This document shows positions 20,693-30,543 of a DNA stretch of 64,000 nt, in pieces. Below the pieces are notes generated by a model, which saw nothing but the letters and a program-made list of their open reading frames with translations, had not been told where the DNA came from and searched no databases. The DNA comes from Asparagopsis taxiformis. Taxonomy: Eukaryota; Rhodophyta; Florideophyceae; Bonnemaisoniales; Bonnemaisoniaceae. The stretch covers positions 107,143-171,142 of the forward strand of contig JALQPE010002342.1 of the NCBI GenBank assembly GCA_030407315.1, written 5' to 3'. Numbering within the stretch: the stretch's first letter is position 1; the number at the start of each line of letters is the position of its first letter. A program made the translations under genes and the position numbers.

Positions 20693-23022
20693 ATGGAACG
20701 CGCTCACCTCCCTACCCTCGACCTCGACAATTTCCCCATATGGCTCCGTACCCTCGAAGTTCTCGCATCCGACCTCCGCCTCGACGATCACCTCAATGCA
20801 TCAACCACCGCACCCACTGACCCCGCCGACTTTGCCAATTACAAACGCCAGCAAGATCGGCTATCTCTCATCATCCTTTCCAGCCTACCCAAAGCCATCA
20901 CATCCACGCTACCCTCTGAATCCCTCTGACTCCCTCCGCATCTCTTCCTCACCAAAATCCACAACACAGTTATTGAGCTCTCAACCATTGACCCAAAAAT
21001 TCTCGAAGCCGAAGCGAGAAACATCACCCTCAACATCGGTGACAGCATCGATGAATACATCACACAACACACGACGATGCGAAACAGAATGCGAAGCGCA
21101 GACTACCCTACTATCTCTAAGGAATCCACGACTATACGATTCATGATCCACGGCATACGCAACCACCCAGACTATCAACTTCCTCACGCAATGTTCTCCC
21201 TCAACCCCCCATCAACCATTCACGAATTCACCACAGCCCTGCGCCGTGCTCAAGCACACATCAACACCAATACGAACCCCACCAACACCAACTTCCCTCA
21301 ATCCGCGTTCCCCTTCCCCTTCATCAATCGCAAATACCACCCCGCCAGCCGCACCACAGAAAAATCAGCCCGACGAGCCCACCAAGCTACCAAATGGTGC
21401 TCATATCACAACTCTTCCACCCATACAAACATAGAATGCCGCGCCCAACGCACCAACAAGTTGACATCACGTGCCAACATAATACACGAACAACTCCACA
21501 CAATGGACACACCGCACAGCTACAACGACCCAAATCACCACAACCCAGAGCAAAGGAAGCTTATCCTAGACTCAGGCGCTCATCCGTCGCACCTTCGCTC
21601 CCCTCAGCCCGGTATGCGGCCCACCGAATCCCCCCGCTACACGCACACAGCAACTAACGCCCGACATCGCATCACGCACCACGGTCCATTCAAGTTGAAC
21701 ACGCCACACATCCCTCTGGCAATAACTGACGCTGTCGTCGCACCAGACGTCCAATACAATCTCGTGTCGGTCAACTCCATCGCCTCACGCCACGGACCAG
21801 TCACATTCACGGACACTGCTGCATACCTTTCCCCCTTTCACAACCCCACCCCTACCAAATCGCCTCATTCCACAACGGGCTATACACCATCCCCAATAAA
21901 CCACCCCTTCTCCCTCACCCCCAAAACACTTGCAACACAATGCAATCCGGATCCTCCGCCAACACTAGGCCATCTACCACCCCCTCCAATACCGCCAGCG
22001 CTAGAAACGCATCCAGACCGAATGAGCAAACAAGGTCACTACGCAGCACACCTCCCCCTGAAGCGCCATCGCAAAACACGCGCAGCAAGCGCAAGATAGA
22101 CTGGTCCCGCCCTTGGCGAAATCCACCAACCAATCCCAAGCAGCGCACTCGCGCCCCGCAAAAACCACCAGCCATATACCGCACAACCTACACCCCTCCA
22201 AACAGTACGCAAGGCAAACAGACCATCCCTCAACCAGACCCTAACCCCCCACACATTCCGTCAAACCACACGAAGTCCACCACAGACCGGCACTAACCCC
22301 TAATCCCCCCTCTTCCACCCTTATTCCACACCACACAGACTCCCCAACAACCGCCACCATCAACACTGGCAAACACCTCACCCAACACGGCCAACACAAC
22401 CGCACACATAACCCCCCACCAGAACAACCAATTCCCAGCCATGAATTACATCTCAAAATGGGACACGCCAACCCCACCATACTTCGAAAAATGTGCAACC
22501 CACCCAGGTTCCCAGCCCTCGAGCAACACCGTCACGACCCTACCGCAGACATCAACTGCAGCTCATGTGCCACATCCAAAACCAAGGCGTCCCCGCACCG
22601 CCCCGCTTCACACACGCACCAAATTGGCCAGCACATATCCTCAGACATCTGTGGTCCAATCAGCCCCTCATCCCGCAACGGACACTGCTACTTCATAACA
22701 TTTGTAGATACGCGCTCACGCCACATAACGATCCATTCTATCCCCGACCGCAATTCGATTCCCCAACTAGTTATCGACCACATGGAACGGGTCAAAACAA
22801 CTCAAAACCATTATCCCTCCTTCTTTCGATCCGACAACGCAGCGGAATATACCTCCCGTACATTTCGCGAACAACTCGCCGCTCGCGGCATCCACCACAT
22901 CACCACCGTCCCCTACACCCCGGAGCAAAACAGCATCGCTGAACGAGTCAACAGTACACTGATGAACGCCGTCCGAGCATGCCTTGCATGTCGTACCGCC
23001 TGGCGGTCCTCGCTGATCGAGC
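20693..23022 (+). pseudogene. Copia D gag-protease-integrase remnant
   Basis: Gag starts at the ATG at 20693 (MERAHLPTLDLDNFPIW). An in-frame TGA at 20927 interrupts it, and the same frame then stays open to 22099. It includes a zinc-knuckle-like CSYHNSSTHTNIEC and a protease site (LILDSGAHPSHL). A frameshift follows in the region between protease and integrase. The integrase frame 22458-23027 keeps the acidic residues (SSDICGP, RSDNAAEY, PEQNSIAERVN) and the start of the zinc site (GHANP). The frame ends at the TE1 boundary, so RT and RNase H are absent. Codons are C- and A-rich, unlike copia A, pointing to a different lineage. Confidence 0.85.
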
Positions 23023-23026
23023 CGTG

Positions 23027-25109
23027 AACAGTATATTCGTGTAGATGAGAATAAGATTAAAACATGAGAATGAAATTCTTAGTTGGAAATATTGGAATAT
23101 TTTTATAGATTAAATGAGATTGCTGCATGGAAAAATAATTCCATAGTGATTGAATGCCGCTTCCAGCCGTAGATGTACATTCATATTCACTGCATTTGGA
23201 ACAGGTCAGGCAGTAGCGCAGCTGCTTGTTATTGCACCATAACACAATCTTCCTATGGGAACCAATCTCTAGTCAGTAGTCTAGTGCTCTCGCAATCTCA
23301 TAGCTAACTAGAGCCACGATCTGAATCTTTCAATTTGCTACCAGTCATTATCTCAATGCATTTATTCTCACTTGTTTCCTTTACCACAACAGCATTCACA
23401 CTTCATGATTATAAATAGAACCAAACCTGAGCTCATGAAACTTTGGCAAAGCATGAGCAGCATAGTCGATTATCACTGTACCGTGAGGGTCTCGTCGCAG
23501 ACCCAAAATGATGCAGATGAAGACACAAATTAGACCACATGAAAACCTGTAGAACATGAACGTCATCATATGAGCATGCATGCTTCGTAGATATAGACAA
23601 ACAGGTATGACATCTCAGAAACAGCGCATGTCGCAACAAAGTTGCATACATCAGCATGGCATGGATAAGTATGGGCATGATGGAGAAAATTTGCGCTGGA
23701 GCTGAAGCTAGAGGATCGTCCGAAGCGTGAAGACGCGTCAAACTCTCCGCGAACCTGCAGCGTAGCTCTGATGGTTCCATATAATGAGGCTAAAAAGGGC
23801 CCATTTTCAATGATAGTGTGTGAGGGAGCTGTTATATTTGGTCACCAAGCTGGTGGGTGAGTCGGGACTAACATCTTGTGCGATAAAGAGCACTTTCCAG
23901 TGCCTTCGTTGAGATTCAAGAGCGATGTTCAGCCGTATAGTTGGACACTGATGTGGCGAATGGAGTGAGATCGGTAATGGTGGAGCTCCGTAAATTATTT
24001 GCGCGGCATGGTGGCAGCTAAATCTGTACTTGTGGCTCCGAAAGAGGCGCAGGACGCACAAGAACTGCAGTGGAAAGGCTGGTTGTATAATATGGGCACG
24101 AAAACGAAGCAGTGACCCATATGCTGCCCAGCGGGCAGTAGGTGTGCTATTGTGGGGCTCATTTCGGAACGTTATCAAATTCCTCCTTGAGCAGCATGAG
24201 CAGTGTTGTAGAAGCAGTATAGCTAGCCACTGGTGTAGATGGATGTATCAAGCTCGTTCGTGCATGATGGATCAGATGATATGACACCATAAGGTGGAGA
24301 TGCTGCGTGGTGTGGTGGCAGCTAGAACAGATTATGTCAGTATGGGAACGACGACGAAGCAGTGTACCACAAAATGCATATTGTGTAACAAGCACATTGT
24401 ATACAGCATGCTGATTTGGTGCACCGCGCACGGATGATCGTTGTGGAATGAAGGTACATTGCGCTAGATAAAGAGTGAGGCGCACAATAGGAGAGGAACT
24501 TCTGTTGGAAGTACCAGGAAGTGGGCTGCTCGCACGGGATATATGGGCGTGATATGCAGGCAGCGATTCTGTCCGCGTTCCGGGCAGTAGGAATGCTGCA
24601 GCATAATTGCATACGTGATGAGGCGCGCAGTGATTTTCTTCATGGTATGAAGACAAATTGCGCTAGATGAAGAGTGAGGCGGAAAACAGGAGAGAAGCAG
24701 TTATTCGAAGCGCGGGGGTTCTGGCGATCTGGATGGGTTACATGGGCGCGGTGTGCGGAAGGTAGGAAGGTAAGTCGAACCGAGCTAGTACGTCAACGGC
24801 TAGGCCGTCAAAATACAGCAGTAGTTCAATGGTCAAACCTTACGAATTTCTGGAAGCCAACATTTTTCTGTCAAGACAGACTGCTATTGGTCATTCACAT
24901 AAACTAATCTTCGTAAATTATGACCAATTGATGGTTTGCAGCGGCAATGGTGGCGTATGATTTTTGAGCAGCTTCAAGTAATGATATTCAAACCACGTGG
25001 CAATAGAAATTTTTTCTGATGGGTTCATACACTATGGTGCAGCGGTAATGATTGCAGCCACATCTAATCGCCGATACCAGGAATTTTCAAATGGGTGGAT
25101 GAAGAGCAG
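23027..25109 (+). repeat. TE1 left terminal inverted repeat
   Basis: 2,083 bp matching 37578-39660 inverted. Predicted peptides from the two arms read identically, so the arms are nearly or fully identical; one T/C difference is visible near the inner edge (25100). No conserved protein is encoded. Confidence 0.93.
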
Positions 25110-25323
25110 GAAGGAAAAAATGAGGCTAAAATTCACTGGAGAACAGTTCGATATACACCAAATGCCTCGTACCTCAGCGTAATTTGAGTGTGCTAGGGTA
25201 AAGCAGAAGCTACGTTTTAGCTTCGATATTGTGTTGTTTCCATTTGGATACGAGATGGAAGGATGATGGATCGTAGGCTTTTCCAATGCGTTCAGGTCAT
25301 AGATCAATCAGGAGTTTCCCTCG

Positions 25324-25641
25324 CTAGGTTCGGAGACACTCTTTTATTTGTTTCCTCACAGAAACACTAAGTCGCCTTTCTGCATTTAAACTGTTGAATT
25401 TAACAACAACAGCTTGGACTGAAACTTTGTCAGTCCATTGAGTCTCGTTTCCGTTCCTGTCTTGCATGACTGCTACACTGTACTGTCCGGTGTAGATATC
25501 CTGACTATTATAGCGACTTCTCTTTGTGCAGTACTTCTGATACCATAGAAGGTCAAGATCAGAAACAATATCGCTCTCGTTTCTGTACACACGGAGTATT
25601 TTTCCTATCCAGAATGGGCAGGAGGGTTCTCCTGTCTTCAC
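25324..25641 (-). pseudogene. TE1 transposase-like gene, C-terminal piece beyond copia B
   Basis: About 105 codons ending at 25324. It begins directly at the TSD of copia B; joining it to the frame upstream of copia B, with one TTCAC removed, keeps the reading frame (…VAV-K-TGEPSCPFW…). It contains PFWIGKILRVY and later WYQKYC, a pattern like the small Tudor/chromo-type or BAH-like domains seen at the C-terminus of this protein family; the TE2 protein has CAFWVAKICSI ... VHWYEP at the same place. Function inferred: chromatin or histone-tail contact, low confidence. Confidence 0.75.
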
Positions 25642-26128
25642 TGTTGAAACGAATTGGTCGCTTACCGAGCGTTTATTGAATCTGCGAGCTCACTACATTA
25701 TTTGTATTCTCGCCGAGGTGCGCCGGCGGTGCTAAGGACAGCCTGTTCATGGCTGCTCCAGACAGACTGTCACTGACAGTCTGTCCTAGCAAGCACCCGC
25801 TGCCAATCTGGTACACGTGGGCTTCTCTATCATATCACCCACACGTGTACACTTATCATAACATTTTCCCTCTGCCATGATGGCAACCCATCCTGGCTTT
25901 TCTAATTACTAATTGAAACTATGACAAACAAATTGAAACTTCAGAGGCCAGTTACTCCGTAATGGCGTGTCGTAGGAGACCCGGAGAAGTTGCTACCCGA
26001 CTAATTCGAGCACGCTGAATACGATGAGATAGGTTTCAGAGCGCTCAGACCACTCCTTCATAGAGAAATCGAGGGTCAAAGTTTTCTCACGGAATTAGGC
26101 CTACCAGGCCCATTCTCAGTGAGTCAAC
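25642..26128 (-). repeat. 3' LTR of copia B
   Basis: Sense start has lost its first T to the internal deletion (reads CGTTGACTC where C belongs to the upstream coding sequence). Its U3 half closely matches the copia C LTR, not its own 5' LTR. Confidence 0.9.
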
Positions 26129-28636
26129 GAAGGTAAGAAGATGTTCCGGAGTGGTATCAGCAGTAGTGGAGACAAGGGCAGTTGTTTTCCACCACTCACC
26201 CGGAGGTTTACGAGATCGAGAAGATTTACGCGGAGCGTTAAGGAGAGACTCATCAGTAGATGCTGAGGGAGTTGGTGGAGGAGATTGAGGTTGTGGAGCG
26301 TTGGTGTCAGAGTCAGAGTCCGAATGGGATGAAGGAGGAGTATCCTGTTTGGTAGAGAGACCAGACTTGCCGTCTCCATCCCATGGCTCAGTATTGGACT
26401 CAGAAGCAGCATCAACGCTGTTGTAGTCTGTATCAGAAGATGGCAAACGCTTCTTTTGCAGCTCGTCGAACACTACGTCTCGCGACACAACGACCTTTTC
26501 ATTTGCTGTGTCCCATAGTTTGTAGGCTTTCTGCGAGCTTGCGTATCCAAGCATAATTGCTTCCTTTGCCCGCAAATCAAGGGTCTGAAGAAGTTTATCA
26601 GTTGTTTTGTACCAGCATCTACTTCCGAACATTCGCATATGAGCAATACTCGGTTTCCTACCATACTAGATCTCATATGGAGTATTTCCAGTTGGCAGGG
26701 AGCGACTGGTGACACGGTTACGAATGTAGGCAGCACAGGAGAGTGCTTCTGTCCAGAACTCGGATGGGGTGTTGCTGTGATGGAGCATGGCACGAATTTG
26801 ATCTTTGAGGGTTCTGTTCATTCTCTCTGCCACACCATTCTGTTGCGGAGTGTATGCACAGGTGGTCTGACGTTTGATTCCTTTGCTGTCGAGGAAGGAG
26901 GTAAAGTCGTTTGAGAAGAACTCTCCCCCTCCATCCGAGCGTAGTTGGCGGAGTTTACAACCAGTTTGCGTTTCAGCAATGCGCAGGAATCTCTGGAAGG
27001 AGTCGAAGCAATCGGACTTACGGTGGAGCGGGTATACCGTTAGCCATCGGGACTTGTCATCGATGAATGTCACAAAGTATCGAGCTCCCCCTTTCGAGAG
27101 TACTTCCATCGGCCCTGCCAGATCTGTGTGAACCAACTGGAGTAGCTCAGATGCTCTCGTTTCGGAGAGCTTTGGAATAGCTGCTCGGGGCATTTTGCCG
27201 GTTATGCATCCTTCACATGGGGCACCTGCATCTGATTTCTGAGATTTGATTCGGAGGCCCTTCACGGTAGATAGCTGTTCCATGCGTGAGATACCGGACT
27301 TGTTGACATGCCCGAGCCGCTCGTGCCAGAGCTGTAGCGAGGCCACACAGGCTGTTTGCTGCACATGGTCTTTTGGGGCCTCTGACGAGAAGAGATCAAT
27401 GGCATAGAGTCCCTTGCTTCTCCGCCCAGTGGCTATCGGTTTGTTGTTCTGAGTCAGGATGACTGTATTGTTATTGAACTGCACCGATATGCCTCGAGTA
27501 GTGAGGGTGCTGACGTAGATGAGAGAAAATACAAAAGAGGGAACGTGGAGGACGTCACGAAGTATGCACTGTTTTATTTCCCCATATAGAGAGATCATTA
27601 AACGAACATCACCACGGCCGACTGCCATTGAGGTAGACTTATCTCCCAGAGTTACGGAGAACGGTGTTATTTCCTTATAGGAAACAAACATAGAGCGATC
27701 GAAGGTCATGTGAGAGGTGGCAGCAGAGTCTATGTACCAAGTTGATGTATGAAGAGATCCAGGAGTAGTTGACATGAGGCAAACATACTCTTTCTCTTCA
27801 TCATTATGGAAAGTAGACGCGGAAACAGAGTTTGATGGAGGATTGCCTTCTGAATCGGTGAGAGTAACCATGGCAGAAGGTTTAGACCGTGCAGGCCGAG
27901 AGCGGGATGGACGGCCATACTTTTGCCAACAATACGGTTCAGTGTGGTTGGTACGACCGCAATGAGTGCATTTCTTTCGGTTACTGCCGGGCTGTTTCCC
28001 AGACCTGGATAATAATGCAGCCGAGTCAGAAGAAGAGCTTCCAGGTTTCAAAATAGAAGCTCTACGTTCCTCCTGAAGAAGGAGACTTCGGACTTTGTCG
28101 AAGGTGAATGTAGGATCCTCATCACCTATAGCATCAAGAGCAGTAATGAGTGTCTGGAAGGAAGAAGGAAGGCCATTGAGGACAGCCATAGCCATTTCCT
28201 TTTCGTCGATGATCACGCCCATAGAGCTGAGGACCGAGGCCATCTGTCGAACACGATTATTGTAGACGAGCATCTGTTCACCGGGCTTCATAGTGGCAGT
28301 ATAGAAATCACGCCTTGCAGCTAGTTTGTTTAGGAGAGTGTGCCTTTGGTGCACGTTACAGATCTCCTGCCACATTTCCAGAGCAGTAGTGGTGTGTGAG
28401 ACGTTCTTGAGCATCTCATCAGACAACGTGATCCCGATGGTCATCCGAGCAGTCTTATCTTTGCGAAGCCACTTGGACAGTGCTTCCTGTTCTGCCGGGC
28501 GTGGAGGACGTAGGTCAGGATCGATCATTTCGTCCACCTCGCGGTGTCCGAGGATGAGCTCCATCTTTTGCTTCCATGAGTGGAAGTTGGAGTAGTCCAG
28601 CTTTTCAATGCGAATGCCGGATGAAATGCTCTCCAT
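26087..28636 (-). pseudogene. Copia B gag-protease-integrase frame, truncated
   Basis: Starts at the ATG at 28636 (MESISSGIRIEKLDYSNFHSW). Gag with CTHCGRTNHTEPYC knuckle, protease WYIDSAATSHMTF, integrase zinc site (WHERLGH ... CEGC) and triad (HTDLAGP, RSDGGGEF, QQNGVAERMN). An in-frame TAG at 26666-26668 replaces the Trp of a PYE-x-WYG block seen in copia C; the same frame then runs on to 26087. The last codons (…LLTF-VDSLRMGLVGL) are read out of the LTR because the RT and RNase H regions are deleted. The element therefore cannot move without help. Confidence 0.92.
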
Positions 28637-28820
28637 GGTTCTGTATTATGTCTTATCTGTTCGACCCTTCCCAAGTGGACAACCGATAGTCGTCTAGGAC
28701 CAAGCTGGGATCTATAGGATAGAGACTTTTAGCTAAGAGCAAGATGAGTGGAGAACAAGAAAACAAGGTTTATCAAAGAGAAATCAGCTAGATTTCTATT
28801 GTGTCTAGAGAAGAGGAGTA

Positions 28821-29337
28821 CTACTTATCGGAGGAGGAAGAAGCCTTAGAGGCTTTAGCGGCTTTGAGAGTCTTTTCGATGCCACGGTGGCGGCTACCGC
28901 GGAGGTGGTTGTCGAACTCGCTCTGGGTGCGAACGATGACACCGCAGGGCTTGCAGACCTTGAGACCACCTTCCTTGAGGCGTTCGATAGTCTTCTTATG
29001 TCTAGAGCCGCTGAAGTGTGCGACTCTAGACTCGGCGGAGTTGAGAAAGACGTTGCAGTGATGGCACCTCGAGCGGTTTGCCTTCTTGTGAGCGGCGTAC
29101 TTCTTCTTGTTATCCCTCCTTTCGGCGATGCTGTAGGCGTTGCGGAAGACCCAGTCTTGAAGAGACTCCCCCTCGCGACGAAGCCTGGGAGGCTGCTCGT
29201 CGGTGCGCGGTTCCACGCGGTCTTCGTCACTGCTAGACACTGCAGAGAGAAGAGAACAAGAGAGTTAGAAGTTATACCGATCAATACTAAGGCCTAAACC
29301 TTGAAATAGACCGAAAGGTGAAAGGTATAAACTTACT
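28821..29337 (-). CDS. Copia B two-finger (U1/JAZ-type C2H2) protein, start made by splicing
   Basis: About 139 residues beginning MSSSDEDRVEPR once the 97-nt intron 29336-29240 is removed. Two fingers C-x2-C-x12-H-x5-H: CHHCNVFL...H-FSGSR-H and CKPCGVIV...H-LRGSR-H, joined by KKTIERLKEGGLKV; acidic N-terminus, Lys/Ser-rich C-terminus. No ATG occurs in the frame; exon 1 ends ...CACAA and exon 2 begins TGTCTAGC, so the start codon is formed at the junction. Clearly homologous to the copia C protein, with the fingers best conserved. It precedes gag-pol in the same element. Function unknown; double-stranded RNA or RNA-DNA binding is plausible for this finger type. Confidence 0.72.
29240..29336 (-). 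other. Predicted 97-nt intron in copia B leader
   Basis: Sense donor CACAA|GTAAGT, branch-like TTCTAACTC, pyrimidine tract and acceptor CTCTCTGCAG|TGTC. Same length and layout as in copia C. Confidence 0.72.
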
Positions 29338-29516
29338 TGTGGATAGAGTTGATGAGAAAACCAAACGTCCGATGAGTTTATTCGGTGATATGTAAAGGCT
29401 ATAACGCTATACCGATCAGGACAAGGTCACTGTCTTACAAGAGCAGGACCGAGTTGAGAAAGGTATAGACTAGCCAATATAAAAGCAAAGGTCGATTCCA
29501 GTAATTGGGCCTTGAA

Positions 29517-29604
29517 TGGCCCGGTAGCCGAGTCGGTTGGACGGTCCACGGCGATGTATAGATCCTTGGTTCAAACCCCAGCAACGACGCTGGCCAAACT
29601 TTTT
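29517..29604 (+). tRNA. Degenerate tRNA-like pol III unit, antisense in copia B leader
   Basis: Box A TAGCCGAGTCGGTTGG (29525-29540), box B GGTTCAAACCC (29568-29578) and a TTTTT stop at 29600-29604. The T arm pairs at 4 of 5 positions; I cannot fold a clean acceptor or anticodon stem, so it is a tRNA-derived unit rather than a working tRNA. Copia C has a different tRNA-like unit at the homologous place and in the same antisense orientation. Confidence 0.4.
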
Positions 29605-29743
29605 CCTTCGCACGAGAACCCCAGATAAAAGAATGATGTCACCTGATGACGATGACCCAGAGACGGATGGCAAGATGACAGAGTGTCAGTGTGACACAGT
29701 GTGAATGACAGGATGTCAGTGTCAGTGACAGGATGACACAGAG

Positions 29744-29834
29744 GTGCGGCGCGGCGACAGAAGTGCGGCGCGGCGACAGAGGTGCGGTGCAGCGACAGAG
29801 GTTGCCGGGTGGCGACAGAGGTGGCGCGGTGGCG
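29744..29834. repeat. GC-rich tandem repeat in copia B leader
   Basis: Four to five units of about 19 bp based on GTGCGGCGCGGCGACAGAG. Copia C carries a different GC-rich tandem at the matching leader position. Confidence 0.7.
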
Positions 29835-30003
29835 AAGGAAGAACGCGGCGATGGCCGCAAGAGCGTGGAGAACACTCTACGCAAGAGCGCGGACGCGCGG
29901 GAAGGCGCAGCACGGCAGAAAGGCGAGTAAACGAAAACAAGACAAAACGAGTTGAAAACAAGACGAAAGAGGTAAGAGAACGCCGACGCAAGCGACGCAC
30001 TTA

Positions 30004-30009
30004 CCGAAG
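30004..30009 (-). promoter_or_regulatory. Candidate leader splice donor of copia B
   Basis: Sense CTTCG|GTAAGTG about 50 bases after the start of the primer site. Copia C has GCG|GTGAGTG at the same distance. No matching acceptor is fixed. Confidence 0.35.
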
Positions 30010-30041
30010 CGCGAGAGATATTGAAACGACCTACGAGCGCG

Positions 30042-30055
30042 CTGGGCCCATAACC
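30042..30055 (-). promoter_or_regulatory. Primer-binding site of copia B
   Basis: Sense GGTTATGGGCCCAG directly after the 5' LTR. It is complementary to the anticodon stem-loop of initiator tRNA-Met, as in Drosophila copia, where a tRNA 5' half primes cDNA synthesis. Confidence 0.85.
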
Positions 30056-30543
30056 TGTTGAAACGAATTGGTCGCTTACCGAGCGTTTATTGAATCTGCG
30101 AGCTCACTACATTATTTGTATTCTCGCCGAGGTGCGCCGGCGGTGCTAAGGACAGCCTGTTCATGGCTGCTCCAGACAGACTGTCACTGACAGTCTGTCC
30201 TAGCAAGCACCCGCTGCCAATCTGGTACACGTGGGCTTCTCTATCATATCACCCACACGTGTACACTTATCATAACATTTTCCCTCTGCCATGATGGCAA
30301 CCCATCCTGGCTTTTCTAATTACTAATTGAAAGTATGACAAACAAATTGAAACTTCAGACGCTATTATCTCCATGAAGAAAGGTCGTAGAAGCTTCGGAG
30401 AAGTTGCTACCCGACTAATTCGGGCACGCTGAACACGATGAGATAGGTTTCGGAGCGCCTAGAGCACTCCTTCTAGGAGAAATCGAGGGTCAAAGTTTTC
30501 TCACGTAATTGAGCCCCTCAGGGCCAATTCCAGTGCTTCAACA
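30056..30543 (-). repeat. 5' LTR of copia B
   Basis: 488 bp, TGTTGAAGC...CAACA in sense. Its R-U5 half is identical to the 3' LTR, but its U3 half is much more diverged and belongs to another subfamily. The stop codon that ends the upstream piece of the TE1 transposase frame is read from this LTR. Confidence 0.92.

Larger units (their letters stand above)
14108..23022 (+). mobile_element. Copia element D, decayed, split by copia A and truncated at TE1
   Basis: Plus-strand Ty1/copia remnant. Its proposed 5' LTR begins TGTTCCCGCC at 14108 and ends CACA at 20624, interrupted by copia A at 14420-20536. The sequence GGTTATCGGCC directly follows the LTR and resembles, with one change, the half-tRNA primer site of copia elements B and C. 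A broken gag-protease-integrase frame follows and stops at the TE1 boundary, so reverse transcriptase, RNase H and the 3' LTR are missing. No finger-protein ORF lies between primer site and gag, unlike A, B and C. The left LTR boundary is inferred and no target duplication can be shown. Confidence 0.6.
25642..30543 (-). mobile_element. Copia element B, RT/RNase H deleted, inserted in TE1 transposase
   Basis: 4,902 bp with LTRs at 30056-30543 (5', 488 bp) and 25642-26128 (3', 487 bp), flanked by the TSD TTCAC (25637-25641 and 30544-30548). It has the half-tRNA primer site, a leader splice donor, a GC-rich tandem repeat, an antisense tRNA-like unit, the intron and two-finger ORF, then gag-protease-integrase. 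Everything from just before the reverse transcriptase to the first base of the 3' LTR is missing, including the polypurine tract. The two LTRs match for about 285 bp but differ strongly in the sense-5' 200 bp. Homologous to copia C. Confidence 0.92.
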
